40,568 nucleotides of DNA from Sphingorhabdus sp. EL138 (GCF_945862485.1 NZ_CAMAYF010000020.1:1-40568); one strand, 5' to 3'. Shown: positions 18,743 through 28,042, counted from the first letter of the stretch. Notes: a model not told the origin generated them from the sequence alone. Translations and numbers: made by a program.

Positions 18743-19241
18743 TACCCTTATTCGGCATGAGCCAGTTTCCGATGTGCCCTTTGTAGCAGATGGTGTGCGT
18801 ATCAGTCTTGCACCGCCGATGCAGCGGCATGCGCTGCGAGCGCGCAATGCAGAGGATTTGGAGCGCTTGTTAAAGGTTAAGTTACCAAGGAACATAGGCG
18901 CATCCGAAGGTGGCATTATGTGCCTTGGTCCAGACGAATGGTATCTACGCAGCGAAGCTGGCGCGGCGATCCCGAAAGGGGAAGGGCTGCATCTGGCTGT
19001 TACTAATGTGAGTGAACGATCCATATGCCTTGTCATTGAGGGGCCGCGCGCATCAGAGATTTTAATGGCGGGATGCCCATTGGATCTCGACCAATTTGCC
19101 GTAGGTCGGGCAACGCGCACTATTTACGAAACGGTCGAAATCATCATCCTGCGTGAGGCAGAAGATCGCTTCCATGTCGAAGTCTGGCGTAGTTTTTCTG
19201 CATGGCTTTGGACCGCGATGACCACGGCGGCGCGCCATTGA
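18735..19241 (+). CDS. soxG: Sarcosine oxidase, gamma subunit (set 1)
   Basis: The 168-residue gamma subunit is a GcvT-like fold without catalytic residues that completes the heterotetramer. LGPDEWYLRSE (52-68 region), VTNVSERSICLVIEGPRA and the conserved CPLDLDQF are seen. It starts 8 bases inside soxA, the same offset as in the second set if a GTG start is used there. It ends 33 bases before the transporter gene. Confidence 0.9.
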   Translation: MSDTLIRHEPVSDVPFVADGVRISLAPPMQRHALRARNAEDLERLLKVKLPRNIGASEGGIMCLGPDEWYLRSEAGAAIPKGEGLHLAVTNVSERSICLVIEGPRASEILMAGCPLDLDQFAVGRATRTIYETVEIIILREAEDRFHVEVWRSFSAWLWTAMTTAARH

Positions 19242-19274
19242 TCGAGCGGCATCGCACCTTTGGGGGAGGGTTCA

Positions 19275-20864
19275 ATGGCAGATTGGGATAAAGCAATAGA
19301 TCTGGGAAATTACGGCCAGTCCAATCGTAATTGGGGCGGGATGCACGTCAACCCCGCTGTGTTCTTGCCAACCGCATTTATTTCCTTCGCCGTCATTTTA
19401 TTCAGCCTCATTGCGCCGAAAGCGTCGACTGATTTATTCGCGGCGTTGCGTAGTGGTGCGGTTTCCCATTTCGACTGGTTTTTCATGACGTCGGGAAACC
19501 TGCTTTTGCTGTTTTGTGTTGTTGTCGCACTGTCGCCGCTGGGCAAAATCCGCTTGGGGGGCAAAGGTGCGAAGCCGGATTATTCGCGTCTGTCGTGGTT
19601 TGCGATGTTGTTCGGCGCTGGCATGGGCATAGGCCTGGTTTTTTATGGCGTGGGTGAACCGGTCACCCACTTCACCTCGGCTATGGCTGGCGGTCCTGCC
19701 GCGCCATTGGGGGGTGCCGTTGGCGACGCCGACGCCGCACGCAGCATCGCGATGGCGGCGACAATATTCGACTGGGCGCTGCACCCTTGGGCAATCTTCA
19801 CCGTGACCGGTCTTGCGCTTGCGGTGTTCACCTTTAACTTCAACATGCCGCTGTCCATGCGTTCGGCATTCTACCCCTTGATCGGAAAGGCGGTTTGGGG
19901 CCGTACTGGGGATATTTTGGAGATTTTGGCGGTCCTGGCGACAATCTTCGGGCTTGCGACATCGCTAGGCCTCGGCGCGCAGCAGGCGATGGCCGGGATT
20001 GCCTATCTATATTATGTGACGAGTTCGTCGCTGACGATCCTCGCGCTTATTTTCATTATGGCTGGCACCACCTTTATGTCGGTCCGGGGCGGCATTGATC
20101 GTGGCATCCGGATTTTGAGCGAAGTCAACATGTGGGTCGCCTTTGCATTACTGATCTTTGTGTTGACCACGGGCTCGACGCTTCAACTGCTTGGCGACCT
20201 TGCCAGCAACATTTACAACTATCTCACACTACTCCCGGCATTATCCAACCCATTGGGCCGCACGGACACTGGTTTTTACAATGATTGGTCGGTATATTAT
20301 TGGGCGTGGTGGATGAGCTGGGCCCCCTTTGTCGGCATGTTCATGGCACGTATTTCATTGGGCCGAACGGTGCGTGAATTTATTGCCGGGGCTATGATTT
20401 CGCCAAGCTTGCTCGGCATATTGTGGCTGACCATTTTTGGCGATGCCAGCATTGCGCAGATTGTTGCCGGCAATGGTGCGGACTTGGCCAAAGCATCGCT
20501 CGACACGCAGTTATTTGTGCTACTGGGGGCTTTGCCTTGGGCGCAATTCACCTCCTTTGTGGCGATTGGCCTCATCCTTATCTTTTTCGTAACGGGTTGG
20601 GATTCTGGAACATTGGTAATCGACACAATGACGGCGGGTGGGCGTACGGATACGTTGCTGAGACAAAAGACGATCTGGTTGGTCGCAGTTGGAGGCATCG
20701 GTGTCCTTCTCCTCCTCAATGGAGGCCTTACCTCGCTGCAGGCTGGTGCTATCGCCACGGGACTGCCCCTGGCCTTCATCTTGCTCGGCATGTGCGTCGG
20801 CACGTTAAAGGGCTTGCTGGCCTTGCATCGGCATACTGACAGCGCCAGTGATCCCGCAAAGTGA
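19275..20864 (+). CDS. BCCT family transporter, probably glycine betaine uptake
   Basis: Secondary transporter of 529 residues with about twelve helices. The BCCT tryptophan-rich signature is present (WSVYYWAWWMSWAPFVGMFM), and the third-helix glycine motif reads GAGMGIGLVFYGVGEP. GMGIG is the form found in sodium-coupled betaine carriers such as BetP, as opposed to the carnitine/butyrobetaine exchanger form. There is no long charged C-terminal extension, so osmotic control as in BetP is unlikely and a nutritional uptake role fits. The ATG at 19275 has GGGGGAGGG just upstream; a TTG five codons earlier is the only alternative. It is last in the catabolic unit of cluster 1. Confidence 0.92.
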   Translation: MADWDKAIDLGNYGQSNRNWGGMHVNPAVFLPTAFISFAVILFSLIAPKASTDLFAALRSGAVSHFDWFFMTSGNLLLLFCVVVALSPLGKIRLGGKGAKPDYSRLSWFAMLFGAGMGIGLVFYGVGEPVTHFTSAMAGGPAAPLGGAVGDADAARSIAMAATIFDWALHPWAIFTVTGLALAVFTFNFNMPLSMRSAFYPLIGKAVWGRTGDILEILAVLATIFGLATSLGLGAQQAMAGIAYLYYVTSSSLTILALIFIMAGTTFMSVRGGIDRGIRILSEVNMWVAFALLIFVLTTGSTLQLLGDLASNIYNYLTLLPALSNPLGRTDTGFYNDWSVYYWAWWMSWAPFVGMFMARISLGRTVREFIAGAMISPSLLGILWLTIFGDASIAQIVAGNGADLAKASLDTQLFVLLGALPWAQFTSFVAIGLILIFFVTGWDSGTLVIDTMTAGGRTDTLLRQKTIWLVAVGGIGVLLLLNGGLTSLQAGAIATGLPLAFILLGMCVGTLKGLLALHRHTDSASDPAK

Positions 20865-20939
20865 TGCAAGCGTGCAACGCCGCTAAAGCATAATCCGTCT
20901 ATGTCGAAAATGCATGGCATTATTACGTAAAGTCTCGAA

Positions 20940-20980
20940 TAGCCATTAGCGCAGGTAATATTAGCCATTGGCTATACCTG
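20940..20980. promoter_or_regulatory. Repeated and inverted sites upstream of the cluster 1 LysR gene
   Basis: TAGCCATT occurs at 20940-20947 and again at 20962-20969, exactly 22 bases apart. The second copy lies inside the dyad TAGCCA-T-TGGCTA (20962-20974), itself flanked by CAGGTA (20952-20957) and TACCTG (20975-20980). Two turns of helix between half-sites upstream of a LysR gene is what an autoregulatory binding region would look like. Confidence 0.45.
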
Positions 20981-21001
20981 AGCACTTGGAGGGGCTGTTG
21001 T

Positions 21002-21994
21002 ATGAAATTGCCACAGGAATTCGATCTGCACGCATTGGAAGTGTTCATCATGACCGTTGAACTTGGCGGCATGTCGCAATGCGCCGCGCATTTGCAGGTC
21101 ACGCAATCAGCGGTTTCGCAAACTATTGCCCGGCTGGAAACTGGCATTGGTGCATCTTTATTTGATCGCACGATGCGTCCATTGGGTTTAACAGCAAGCG
21201 GAAAATCCTTATTTGCGCGTGGCCACAAGTTGATCGCCCATGCACGCCTTGCCTATGATGAGGTCCGCGAAGGTGCGAATTTGCCTATTTCGAGTGTCAC
21301 GGTCGCGATGTCCTTCAGCCTAGCCAACGAACTTACAGCGCCTCTTCTTCAGCATCTTGGGCCGCGGGCAGACCGGTGGAATATCCGCTCGGGTATATCG
21401 CTGGAGCATCAAGGTGAATTTCTGGCGCGAGACATTGACATGATGGTCACCGGCAGTTTCAGCCTTGAACATCGCGACACGGTGGAGTTGCACCCTGTGT
21501 TCGAGGAGAGCTTCATCATGGTTTTCCCGAAAGACTTTCGCGAGCCATTGGACTTTAGCGGGGTGCCAGCGTCATCCTTGCCGTTCATACGTTTTTCCCG
21601 CCTGACGGGCACTGGCCAGCAAATCGAACGTCAGATTGTCCGGATGAAATTGAAACTGCCGCAGATGGTCGAAGTGGAATCCTCGCATCAGCAATTGGCA
21701 CTGGTGGCCGCAGGCATTGGGTGGACCATCACCACGCCGGTGTGCTTGGCAGCGGTGCCGGAGCTGCTACCCGAACTACGCGCCGAACCGATGACGCGGG
21801 GGCGCTTCTCGCGCGCGGTTCAGGTTGTGGCGCGGATGGATGAACTGGGCGATATTCCGCAGCGCACGGCCACTTTATGCCAGCAGGTCTTGCGTGAAAA
21901 AACCTTCCCGCCGTTGATTGCGGAATATCCTTGGATGGCGCAGCAATTGTCTTGGACCGCTCCAGCGCTCGACGGCGCGGAGATGATCGCGTGA
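21002..21994 (+). CDS. LysR-type transcriptional regulator (cluster 1)
   Basis: The 330-residue regulator has an N-terminal winged helix-turn-helix (about residues 9-66: HALEVFIMTVELGGMSQCAAHLQVTQSAVSQTIARLE in consecutive helices) and a C-terminal effector domain. A strong GGAGGGG site precedes the ATG. It lies 137 bases after the betaine transporter and runs in the same direction, followed by a secreted hydrolase gene overlapping it by GTGA. Likely targets are its own promoter and cluster 1. Known betaine-catabolism regulators in pseudomonads are AraC-type (GbdR), so a LysR in this role would differ. Confidence 0.88.
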   Translation: MKLPQEFDLHALEVFIMTVELGGMSQCAAHLQVTQSAVSQTIARLETGIGASLFDRTMRPLGLTASGKSLFARGHKLIAHARLAYDEVREGANLPISSVTVAMSFSLANELTAPLLQHLGPRADRWNIRSGISLEHQGEFLARDIDMMVTGSFSLEHRDTVELHPVFEESFIMVFPKDFREPLDFSGVPASSLPFIRFSRLTGTGQQIERQIVRMKLKLPQMVEVESSHQQLALVAAGIGWTITTPVCLAAVPELLPELRAEPMTRGRFSRAVQVVARMDELGDIPQRTATLCQQVLREKTFPPLIAEYPWMAQQLSWTAPALDGAEMIA

Positions 21995-23307
21995 TTCGCA
22001 ACATTTGGCTTGCGGGCCTTGCCCTACTTGCGGTGCCGGTTCAGGCAGGCGTCCCGAGCATCCCCAGCGTTGACGCGCCAGAACTTGCGGCCTTGGGTCC
22101 AAATAAGGTTGGTTTCCGGTCGGTCCTGTTGACCCATCAAAAACAGCCTGATGTCGAAAATGGGGGTTCCGGCGGCACCGAAGTTCCGCTTGTTGATCGC
22201 AATTTGCGGGTGGATATTTGGTATCCTGCGTTGCCGACCAAAGGAGCTAAACCCGTCCTCTATCGCGCAAGCCTGTGGGCCGAACCACCGTTCCCACCGG
22301 TAAGCTTCTCACAAAAGGGCATGGCGGTGAACGACGCGAAGGCGGCGGGAAGCAAACATCCTTTGGTGATCATCAGCCATGGCTATAGCAACAACCCCGC
22401 CATGATGACGTGGCTGACCGAAAATTTGGCGTCCAAGGGATATCTCGTTGCCGCCATTCATCACAATGATCCAAATCCCTATGTCACGTCGTCCAGCACC
22501 CGCGCTGCGCCGAATTTCAACCGGCCGCGTGACATCGTTTTTGCAGCCGGCGAACTGCGCGCCCTATTGGGCGACCTAATCGACGCGAATAATGTGGCAC
22601 TGATTGGCTATTCACAAGGCGGCTATGGCGTGCTGACCGCCGGCGGGGCATCGCTAGACCCGGCGGGGCCGAATATGGAATTGGTCGCGGGCGGATCGCT
22701 CAAGGCATTCGCGCGCGGCACGCCGCAGGCCGATGCCATGGCCTTAAAAGGCGTACAGGCCTTGGTGGCATTGGCACCCGCTGGCGGCGCGCCACGTAGC
22801 GCTTGGGGCGCAGATGGCCTTGCCGCACTCACCGCGCCTTTGCTGTTAATCCACGGTGATAGTGACCCTGTGGTGGATTATCAAAGCGGTGCGCTGGCGG
22901 TCTTTCGCGTCGCAGTGAACAGTCAGCGCTATCTGCTCACCTACAAACAGGCGGGCCATTCGATTGCGCTCAACCCTGCACCGCTGGAAATGCGCGGGAC
23001 GGTTTGGGACATTGACTGGTTTGAAGACCCCATTTGGCGGCAGGACAGGATTAACGCCATTAACCTGCATTTCATCACCGCCTTTCTGGCTGTCCACCTT
23101 CGGAAAGACAGCAACAAGTCGGCGTATCTGCATATGGCGGTTGAAGATTCGGATGATGGCACATGGGATGCCCCCGCCGGAACAGCATGGGGGGCCTATA
23201 GCCCCGGCGGCGAAGGCGTGACATTATGGAAGGGCTTCCAACGCCGCCATGCACGGGGCATGACTTTGCAGCATCTTCCTGCAGCCGCACCCCCAAAGGC
23301 GCAGTAA
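21991..23307 (+). CDS. Secreted alpha/beta hydrolase, PAF-acetylhydrolase/dienelactone hydrolase-like
   Basis: The 438-residue protein with GTG start (MIRNIWLAGLALLAVPVQAG) has a signal peptide of about 19 residues, so it is periplasmic or exported. The nucleophile is Ser208 in GYSQGG, with Asp292 (HGDSDP) and His323 (AGHS) completing the triad; IISHGYSNNP supplies the oxyanion region. The start is fixed by the 4-base GTGA overlap with the LysR stop and by the signal peptide; an upstream ATG in frame would bury the signal. The substrate is unknown. Its coupling to the regulator of a betaine cluster suggests it might release a betaine- or choline-type compound from an ester, which is inference. 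Confidence 0.82.
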   Translation: MIRNIWLAGLALLAVPVQAGVPSIPSVDAPELAALGPNKVGFRSVLLTHQKQPDVENGGSGGTEVPLVDRNLRVDIWYPALPTKGAKPVLYRASLWAEPPFPPVSFSQKGMAVNDAKAAGSKHPLVIISHGYSNNPAMMTWLTENLASKGYLVAAIHHNDPNPYVTSSSTRAAPNFNRPRDIVFAAGELRALLGDLIDANNVALIGYSQGGYGVLTAGGASLDPAGPNMELVAGGSLKAFARGTPQADAMALKGVQALVALAPAGGAPRSAWGADGLAALTAPLLLIHGDSDPVVDYQSGALAVFRVAVNSQRYLLTYKQAGHSIALNPAPLEMRGTVWDIDWFEDPIWRQDRINAINLHFITAFLAVHLRKDSNKSAYLHMAVEDSDDGTWDAPAGTAWGAYSPGGEGVTLWKGFQRRHARGMTLQHLPAAAPPKAQ

Positions 23308-23312
23308 ACCGT

Positions 23313-23798
23313 CTAAAGGCTAAGCGCCGCCTCTTTCCAAAAGTGCAGCAGGCCCTGACTGAAGCTTAAGGGCACATAGGCGTCGCACGCATCGTCACTG
23401 ATGACATGCAGACGCACATTAACATGGTCGATGATTGTCGCTGCGCTGCATCCTACGCTGAATGCGGGATCTTCTGCGTCGAAGACGCCGCCTTCCATCA
23501 GCAAGGTCCACCAACCGGGGCCTGAAAGGCGTATGCGGACGATCCCGCCGCCGATGGCGGTCACCGCGCCATCATCGGCCAATATGGCGGACAGTGCCGA
23601 CGCATCGCCTTCTACCAACCACACGGTGGGTTCAAAGCGGATCAAGCGGAGGGCATCACTGCCACCCGACCGTCCGGTCGCTGGCAGTGCAAAGCCCATC
23701 GCTGCTTTAAAGCGTTTCGCGACAGAAGCTGCGTTGCCCCAAATCTCAAAGACATGCAGCGGGGCGGCGGGCAGGGTCGTGATCGTCACTTTAGTCAC
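23313..23798 (-). CDS. Sarcosine oxidase gamma subunit-like protein (set 2)
   Basis: This 161-residue gamma-type subunit is last in cluster 2. FEIWGNAASVAKRFKAAMGF, TVWLVEGDASALSAIL and SGPGWWTLLMEGG correspond to the GcvT-like gamma fold but differ strongly from set 1. I chose the GTG at 23798: GGGAG lies about 10 bases upstream and the start then overlaps soxA by 8 bases, exactly as in set 1. An ATG eight codons upstream has no ribosome site. Its stop is 5 bases from the stop of the convergent secreted hydrolase, where the two clusters meet. Confidence 0.8.
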   Translation of the reverse strand: MTKVTITTLPAAPLHVFEIWGNAASVAKRFKAAMGFALPATGRSGGSDALRLIRFEPTVWLVEGDASALSAILADDGAVTAIGGGIVRIRLSGPGWWTLLMEGGVFDAEDPAFSVGCSAATIIDHVNVRLHVISDDACDAYVPLSFSQGLLHFWKEAALSL

Positions 23799-26526
23799 GG
23801 TAACGCTCTCCCGCTGAATCATAAAAATGGGCTGCGGCAACGCGGACACGCGCTTTTTGGCCGCGTGTGGGGGACGAGGCGATGAGGATTTCGCCATGAC
23901 GGCTAAACCCATCGACCAATTGGCCCAGCGCAACCGACCCGCCCTCGATGATGCGGAAAGCCGCCGCACTGACATGGCCCTGCGGCGAGGCTCCTTCGCT
24001 GGGGATGAGCATCGACCCTTCTGGAATATCGCCCGCAATCGCCTCCAACCCAACCAATTGCCGCCGCCCGGGTTCGGACAAAGCAGGACGGGACAGGCCC
24101 GATGCGCCAATATATCCACCCGCCTTGTTGAGCATCTTGTCGAGCGCCAGATCATGCGGCGTCATGCGCCCGTCGACTTCACCGCCAACGACCAAATGCC
24201 CCTTTTCAATGCGCAGAAACTCCATCGCCTCCAGCCCGTATAACGCGCCGTTTAACGCGTTCACTTGCGTCTCACACGCGGCCCAGACCGTGGCGGCGTC
24301 GCTGGCGGTGATATAGATTTCGAACGCGCGTTCGCCGCTATAGCTGGCGGCCAAGATGATGACCGGAACGCCGGATATGACGGCTGGAACGGTTGACATA
24401 TGGCGTGGTGGATCTTCGCCGATTAAAGCGGCGAGCACAGCTTTTGCCTGTGGCCCGGCAACGGCAAGCCCTGCATAATGCTCCTGCACATTGACCGCCG
24501 ATACGCGCAAATGCGGGCACAGATATTGCCGGACATAAGAGATATGCGTCGCCATGCGGTCTGCGCCGCCAGTTGAGCTGGTGAGGAGATAGCGATTCTC
24601 GTCCAAGCGCCACACAGTGCCGTCATCAAAGACAATCCCGTCCTCGCGCAGCATGAAGGTATAGCGGCCACGCCCGACGGCGAGTTTGCTCACCGTGGTG
24701 GCGCAAATGATTTCCAAGAAAGCCGCCGCATCGGGGCCGCTGACTTCAAATTTGGCCAAGGTTGACACGTCGGTCATCCCGACATTGTTCCGCACGGCCT
24801 TGGCCTCTCGCAGCGCCGCTTGCGCCAAAGTTTCGCCGCCATTGGGATAAGAGCGCGGGCGGAACCAATAGCCCAAGGGCTGCCAGATTGGATTCTTCGC
24901 CGCGTGCAGATCATATAATGCAAGGCGACGGACATGCGCGCCTGCATCTTTCGCGCCTGCACCTGCGATCAAGCCCATCGTGACGGGCGTATAGGGCGGA
25001 CGGAATGTGGTCAAACCGGCTTCGGGAATGGCAACGCCCTGCTTTTCGGCCAAGCGTCCCAAAGCGGCCATATTGCTGAGCTTGCCCTGATCGGTGGCCA
25101 TACCCAAAGTGGTGTAGCGTTTGAGATGCTCGACCGAGCGATAGCCTTCGGCCCAAGCCAGATCGACATCCGCCAGCGTCACATCATTTTGGAAATCGAT
25201 GAAGCTTTTCTTCGGTTTTGAAACCGGCACCATTTTGAATATCGGTTGTGGCTCCGCAGCCCCGCCGATGGTCGTCACATTTTGACGCGAACTGGCGGGG
25301 ACGAAGGCTTGCGCATCTTCATTCCAGTCAAGCGTCCCGCCCGCTTGCATATGCAGGTGCACAACGGGCGTAAACCCGCCGGATACGGCCAGCAGATCAG
25401 CATCCCATTCCATAGTCTTGCCATCGACCAGCGCGCTGAGGCTTTTCAAGCAATGCCGCGCACCCTTGGTCGAAAGCGGAACGGCATCATTATAGACGCG
25501 ATGCCCGCTATTGGCACCCGCAGGTGCTGGCCGTGCGTCGAGGATCGCAACAATTTGCGCGCCTGCGTCTTTGAGCGCCTGCGCGGTTTTATAGGCGTCG
25601 TCATTATTGGTGGCGATGACGAGGCGCTTGCCGGGAATGACGCCGAAACGCCGGACATAGCTGCGCAATGCTTGCGACAGCATGACACCGGGCCGGTCAT
25701 TATGGGCAAAGGCCATGGGCCGTTCAATACTTCCGCTGGCTAAAATCACTTGGCCGGCGCGGACATGCCAGAGACGTTGCGCCACCCCATGAGTTGGGGT
25801 TTGTCCCGGCTCCGATAGGCGCTGGGTCAGGGTGACGAGGTCATTTTCCCAATAGCCTGATGCCGTTGTCCGCGTCAGGATACGCCCACCTGCTGCGCGA
25901 ATGCGTGCGGCTGTCGTCTCAATCCATGCGGCGTCCAGTTCTTGCGGGTCGCGGATGAGCGAGGCGCCAAGGATGTTATCCTGTTCGACCATTATAACGC
26001 GTTTACCTGCCTCGGCAGCGTCGAGCGCCGCCTGCAAGCCTGCGGGTCCTGCGCCGACAACCAGAACGTCACAAAAGGCGGCGCGATGGCTGAACCGATC
26101 GGGATCCGCCTGTGTCGGTGCATTTCCAAGGCCGGCTGCTTTGCGGATGAAATATTCGTAAAGCATCCACCGTTTAGCGGAGCCGAAAAAGGTTTTGTAG
26201 TAAAAGCCCGCGGGCAGCATCGGGGAGGCGAGGCTGAACAACGCGCCCAGATCAAAATTCAGATTGGGCCAACGGTTTTGGCTGCGCGCGACCAAACCTT
26301 CATAAACGAACACATCGGTGGCGCGCGTATTTGGCTCGGCCCTGCCGCCTTCGCCGACGGTGACGAGCGCGTTCGGCTCCTCAACGCCTGCGGTCATGAT
26401 GCCGCGCGGGCGGTGATATTTGAAACTGCGGCCAACAAGGCCAATGCCATTGCGCAACAAGGCCGCCGCCAGCGTGTCACCTGTCTGCGCGGTATAGGCT
26501 TTACCATCAAAGCTAAAGTTGATCAT
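23791..26526 (-). CDS. Sarcosine oxidase alpha subunit-like protein (set 2)
   Basis: Alpha-type subunit of 911 residues. It has the cysteine-free ferredoxin-like N-terminus (FSFDGKAYTAQTGDTLAAAL, VGRSFKYHRPRG), an NAD-binding motif GAGPAG at 158-163, and a C-terminal folate domain (VGMTDVSTLAKFEVSGPDA). The last domain departs from set 1 at places that are constant in true SoxA: SYSGERAFEIY replaces FTGELGFE and LRIEKGHLVVGGEVDGRMTP replaces the LRAEKGF..QDTDGTVTP block. This suggests the same chemistry on a different N-methyl substrate. The start overlaps soxD by ATGA; ten upstream codons in frame are not needed. Confidence 0.88.
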   Translation of the reverse strand: MINFSFDGKAYTAQTGDTLAAALLRNGIGLVGRSFKYHRPRGIMTAGVEEPNALVTVGEGGRAEPNTRATDVFVYEGLVARSQNRWPNLNFDLGALFSLASPMLPAGFYYKTFFGSAKRWMLYEYFIRKAAGLGNAPTQADPDRFSHRAAFCDVLVVGAGPAGLQAALDAAEAGKRVIMVEQDNILGASLIRDPQELDAAWIETTAARIRAAGGRILTRTTASGYWENDLVTLTQRLSEPGQTPTHGVAQRLWHVRAGQVILASGSIERPMAFAHNDRPGVMLSQALRSYVRRFGVIPGKRLVIATNNDDAYKTAQALKDAGAQIVAILDARPAPAGANSGHRVYNDAVPLSTKGARHCLKSLSALVDGKTMEWDADLLAVSGGFTPVVHLHMQAGGTLDWNEDAQAFVPASSRQNVTTIGGAAEPQPIFKMVPVSKPKKSFIDFQNDVTLADVDLAWAEGYRSVEHLKRYTTLGMATDQGKLSNMAALGRLAEKQGVAIPEAGLTTFRPPYTPVTMGLIAGAGAKDAGAHVRRLALYDLHAAKNPIWQPLGYWFRPRSYPNGGETLAQAALREAKAVRNNVGMTDVSTLAKFEVSGPDAAAFLEIICATTVSKLAVGRGRYTFMLREDGIVFDDGTVWRLDENRYLLTSSTGGADRMATHISYVRQYLCPHLRVSAVNVQEHYAGLAVAGPQAKAVLAALIGEDPPRHMSTVPAVISGVPVIILAASYSGERAFEIYITASDAATVWAACETQVNALNGALYGLEAMEFLRIEKGHLVVGGEVDGRMTPHDLALDKMLNKAGGYIGASGLSRPALSEPGRRQLVGLEAIAGDIPEGSMLIPSEGASPQGHVSAAAFRIIEGGSVALGQLVDGFSRHGEILIASSPTRGQKARVRVAAAHFYDSAGERYRD

Positions 26527-26786
26527 GGCAACGCCTCCGGCCCGATAGCGCGGCACCCCGAAATCTCATTGGTGACGCGATGGCGGGTCAGGATCATCCA
26601 TGCCCGGCAGCCATAAGTGTGCCGCCATATTTCATCATCAACGCCGCGGGGATTAGTGCGGGTGAAGAGCTTGGTCATCGCCTCTTGTGATGGTGCATCC
26701 AGTGGCACGACGGAATCGACCGTGCGCTCATAAATGAATTCGGACTGCGCCCGTGGGCCGCAATGCGGGCAGGGTATGCGCATCAT
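26523..26786 (-). CDS. Sarcosine oxidase delta subunit-like protein (set 2)
   Basis: Zinc-binding small subunit of 87 residues. The ligands Cys6 and Cys9 (CPHC, followed by the usual GPR) and the HTYGC pair near residues 56-60 are present. TNPRGVDDEIWRH and RHRVTNEI fit the family. The ATG shares a base with the soxB stop (TAATG) and the stop overlaps soxA (ATGA). The middle part is only weakly similar to set 1, in line with an old duplication or separate acquisition. Confidence 0.88.
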   Translation of the reverse strand: MMRIPCPHCGPRAQSEFIYERTVDSVVPLDAPSQEAMTKLFTRTNPRGVDDEIWRHTYGCRAWMILTRHRVTNEISGCRAIGPEALP

Positions 26787-28042
26787 TAGCGGCTATTCGG
26801 CATTGGGCCGCTCCCGGTTTCATCAATGGTTGCGCCGCGTTCAAAGCGGTCGAGTGAGAAAGGCGCATTCAGGTCATGCGGCTTTCCCGTCGCCAGCGTA
26901 TGGGCATAGGTATAGCCGGATGCGGGTGTCGCCTTAAAGCCGCCATAGCACCATCCGCCGTTGAGGAAGAGGTTGCGGACCGGCGTTTCGCCAATGATGG
27001 GCGCGCCATCAAAGCTCATATCGGTCACACCGCTCCATGTCCGCACCATGCGCAAGCGCGACAAGGCAGGGACGAGCGCGAGGCCTTGTGCCACAGCGCC
27101 TTCCATCACCATCGGGTGGCCACGCTGGGCATAGCTTGGCCAATTATCTGGATCGCCGCCAAAGACGACGCCGCCCTTGTCCGATTGGCTGATATAGCAA
27201 TGCAAGGATTGCGACATGATCACGCTGTTGATCATTGGCTTGACGCCCTCTGTCACCATGGCTTGCAGGGTTTGGGATTCAACTGGCAGTTTCAGGCCCG
27301 CCAAGCCCGCGACATGACCGCTATGGCCGGCCACGCAAATGCCGACGCGCCCTGCGCCAATGCGTCCCCGTGTTGTCTCCACCCCGACCACGGCATCACC
27401 ATCGCGCACAAAGCCGGTGACTTCGCATTTTTGAATGATATCGACGCCCAGGCTGTCCGCGCCGCGGGCATAGCCCCAAGCGACGGCATCATGCCGCGCG
27501 GTGCCGCCGCGGCGCTGGATCAGACCACCCTGAATGGGGAAGCGCGCATCGCGCGACATATCGAGCAGCGGCTCAAGCTTTGCCACCTGATCCCGGGTCA
27601 ACAGATCGGCATCAATCCCGTCGCAGCGCATGGCATCGCCGCGTTCGGCCAGCTTGATCATGTCGGCGTCGCTATGGCCAAGGAACATCGCGCCACGTGG
27701 GCTGAACATGACGTTGTAATTCAACTCATTGCTGAGGCCGTGCCACAGTTTCAGGCCAAATTCGAAGAGATTATGCAAAGGCTCTAGCCGATAATTGGAG
27801 CGCACAATCGTCGTGTTGCGGCCGGTATTTCCGCCACCAATCCAGCCTTTTTCCAGAACGGCAATATTCTTCAGGCCATGCACCTTGGCCAAATAATATG
27901 CCGTCGCCAGACCATGACCGCCACCGCCGATGATGATGATATCATAATGCGATTTGGGCTCTGGGTCGCGCCATGCTGGCTGCCAGTGGCGGTGTCCAGT
28001 TAGGGCCCCGCGCAACAGGCTGAAGGCTGAATATCGGTTCAT
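26786..28042 (-). CDS. Sarcosine oxidase beta subunit-like protein (set 2)
   Basis: Flavoprotein subunit of 418 residues that aligns over its whole length with set 1. The FAD loop (IIGGGGHGLA), the GWIGGGNTGRNTTI block and covalent-FMN His184 in RRGGTARHDAVAWGYAR are at identical residue numbers, and GFKATPASG near residue 373 is the C-terminal active-site segment. It should therefore be an active secondary-amine oxidase. Differences cluster in the middle (residues about 225-330), the substrate side. The start at 28042 overlaps the upstream dehydrogenase gene by ATGA. Confidence 0.92.
   Translation of the reverse strand: MNRYSAFSLLRGALTGHRHWQPAWRDPEPKSHYDIIIIGGGGHGLATAYYLAKVHGLKNIAVLEKGWIGGGNTGRNTTIVRSNYRLEPLHNLFEFGLKLWHGLSNELNYNVMFSPRGAMFLGHSDADMIKLAERGDAMRCDGIDADLLTRDQVAKLEPLLDMSRDARFPIQGGLIQRRGGTARHDAVAWGYARGADSLGVDIIQKCEVTGFVRDGDAVVGVETTRGRIGAGRVGICVAGHSGHVAGLAGLKLPVESQTLQAMVTEGVKPMINSVIMSQSLHCYISQSDKGGVVFGGDPDNWPSYAQRGHPMVMEGAVAQGLALVPALSRLRMVRTWSGVTDMSFDGAPIIGETPVRNLFLNGGWCYGGFKATPASGYTYAHTLATGKPHDLNAPFSLDRFERGATIDETGSGPMPNSR

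Noticed and set aside
26876-27787. 303-residue plus-strand open frame
   Set aside because: Antisense to the second soxB gene, which has intact FAD and FMN motifs; shadow rich in His and Ala with no family pattern.
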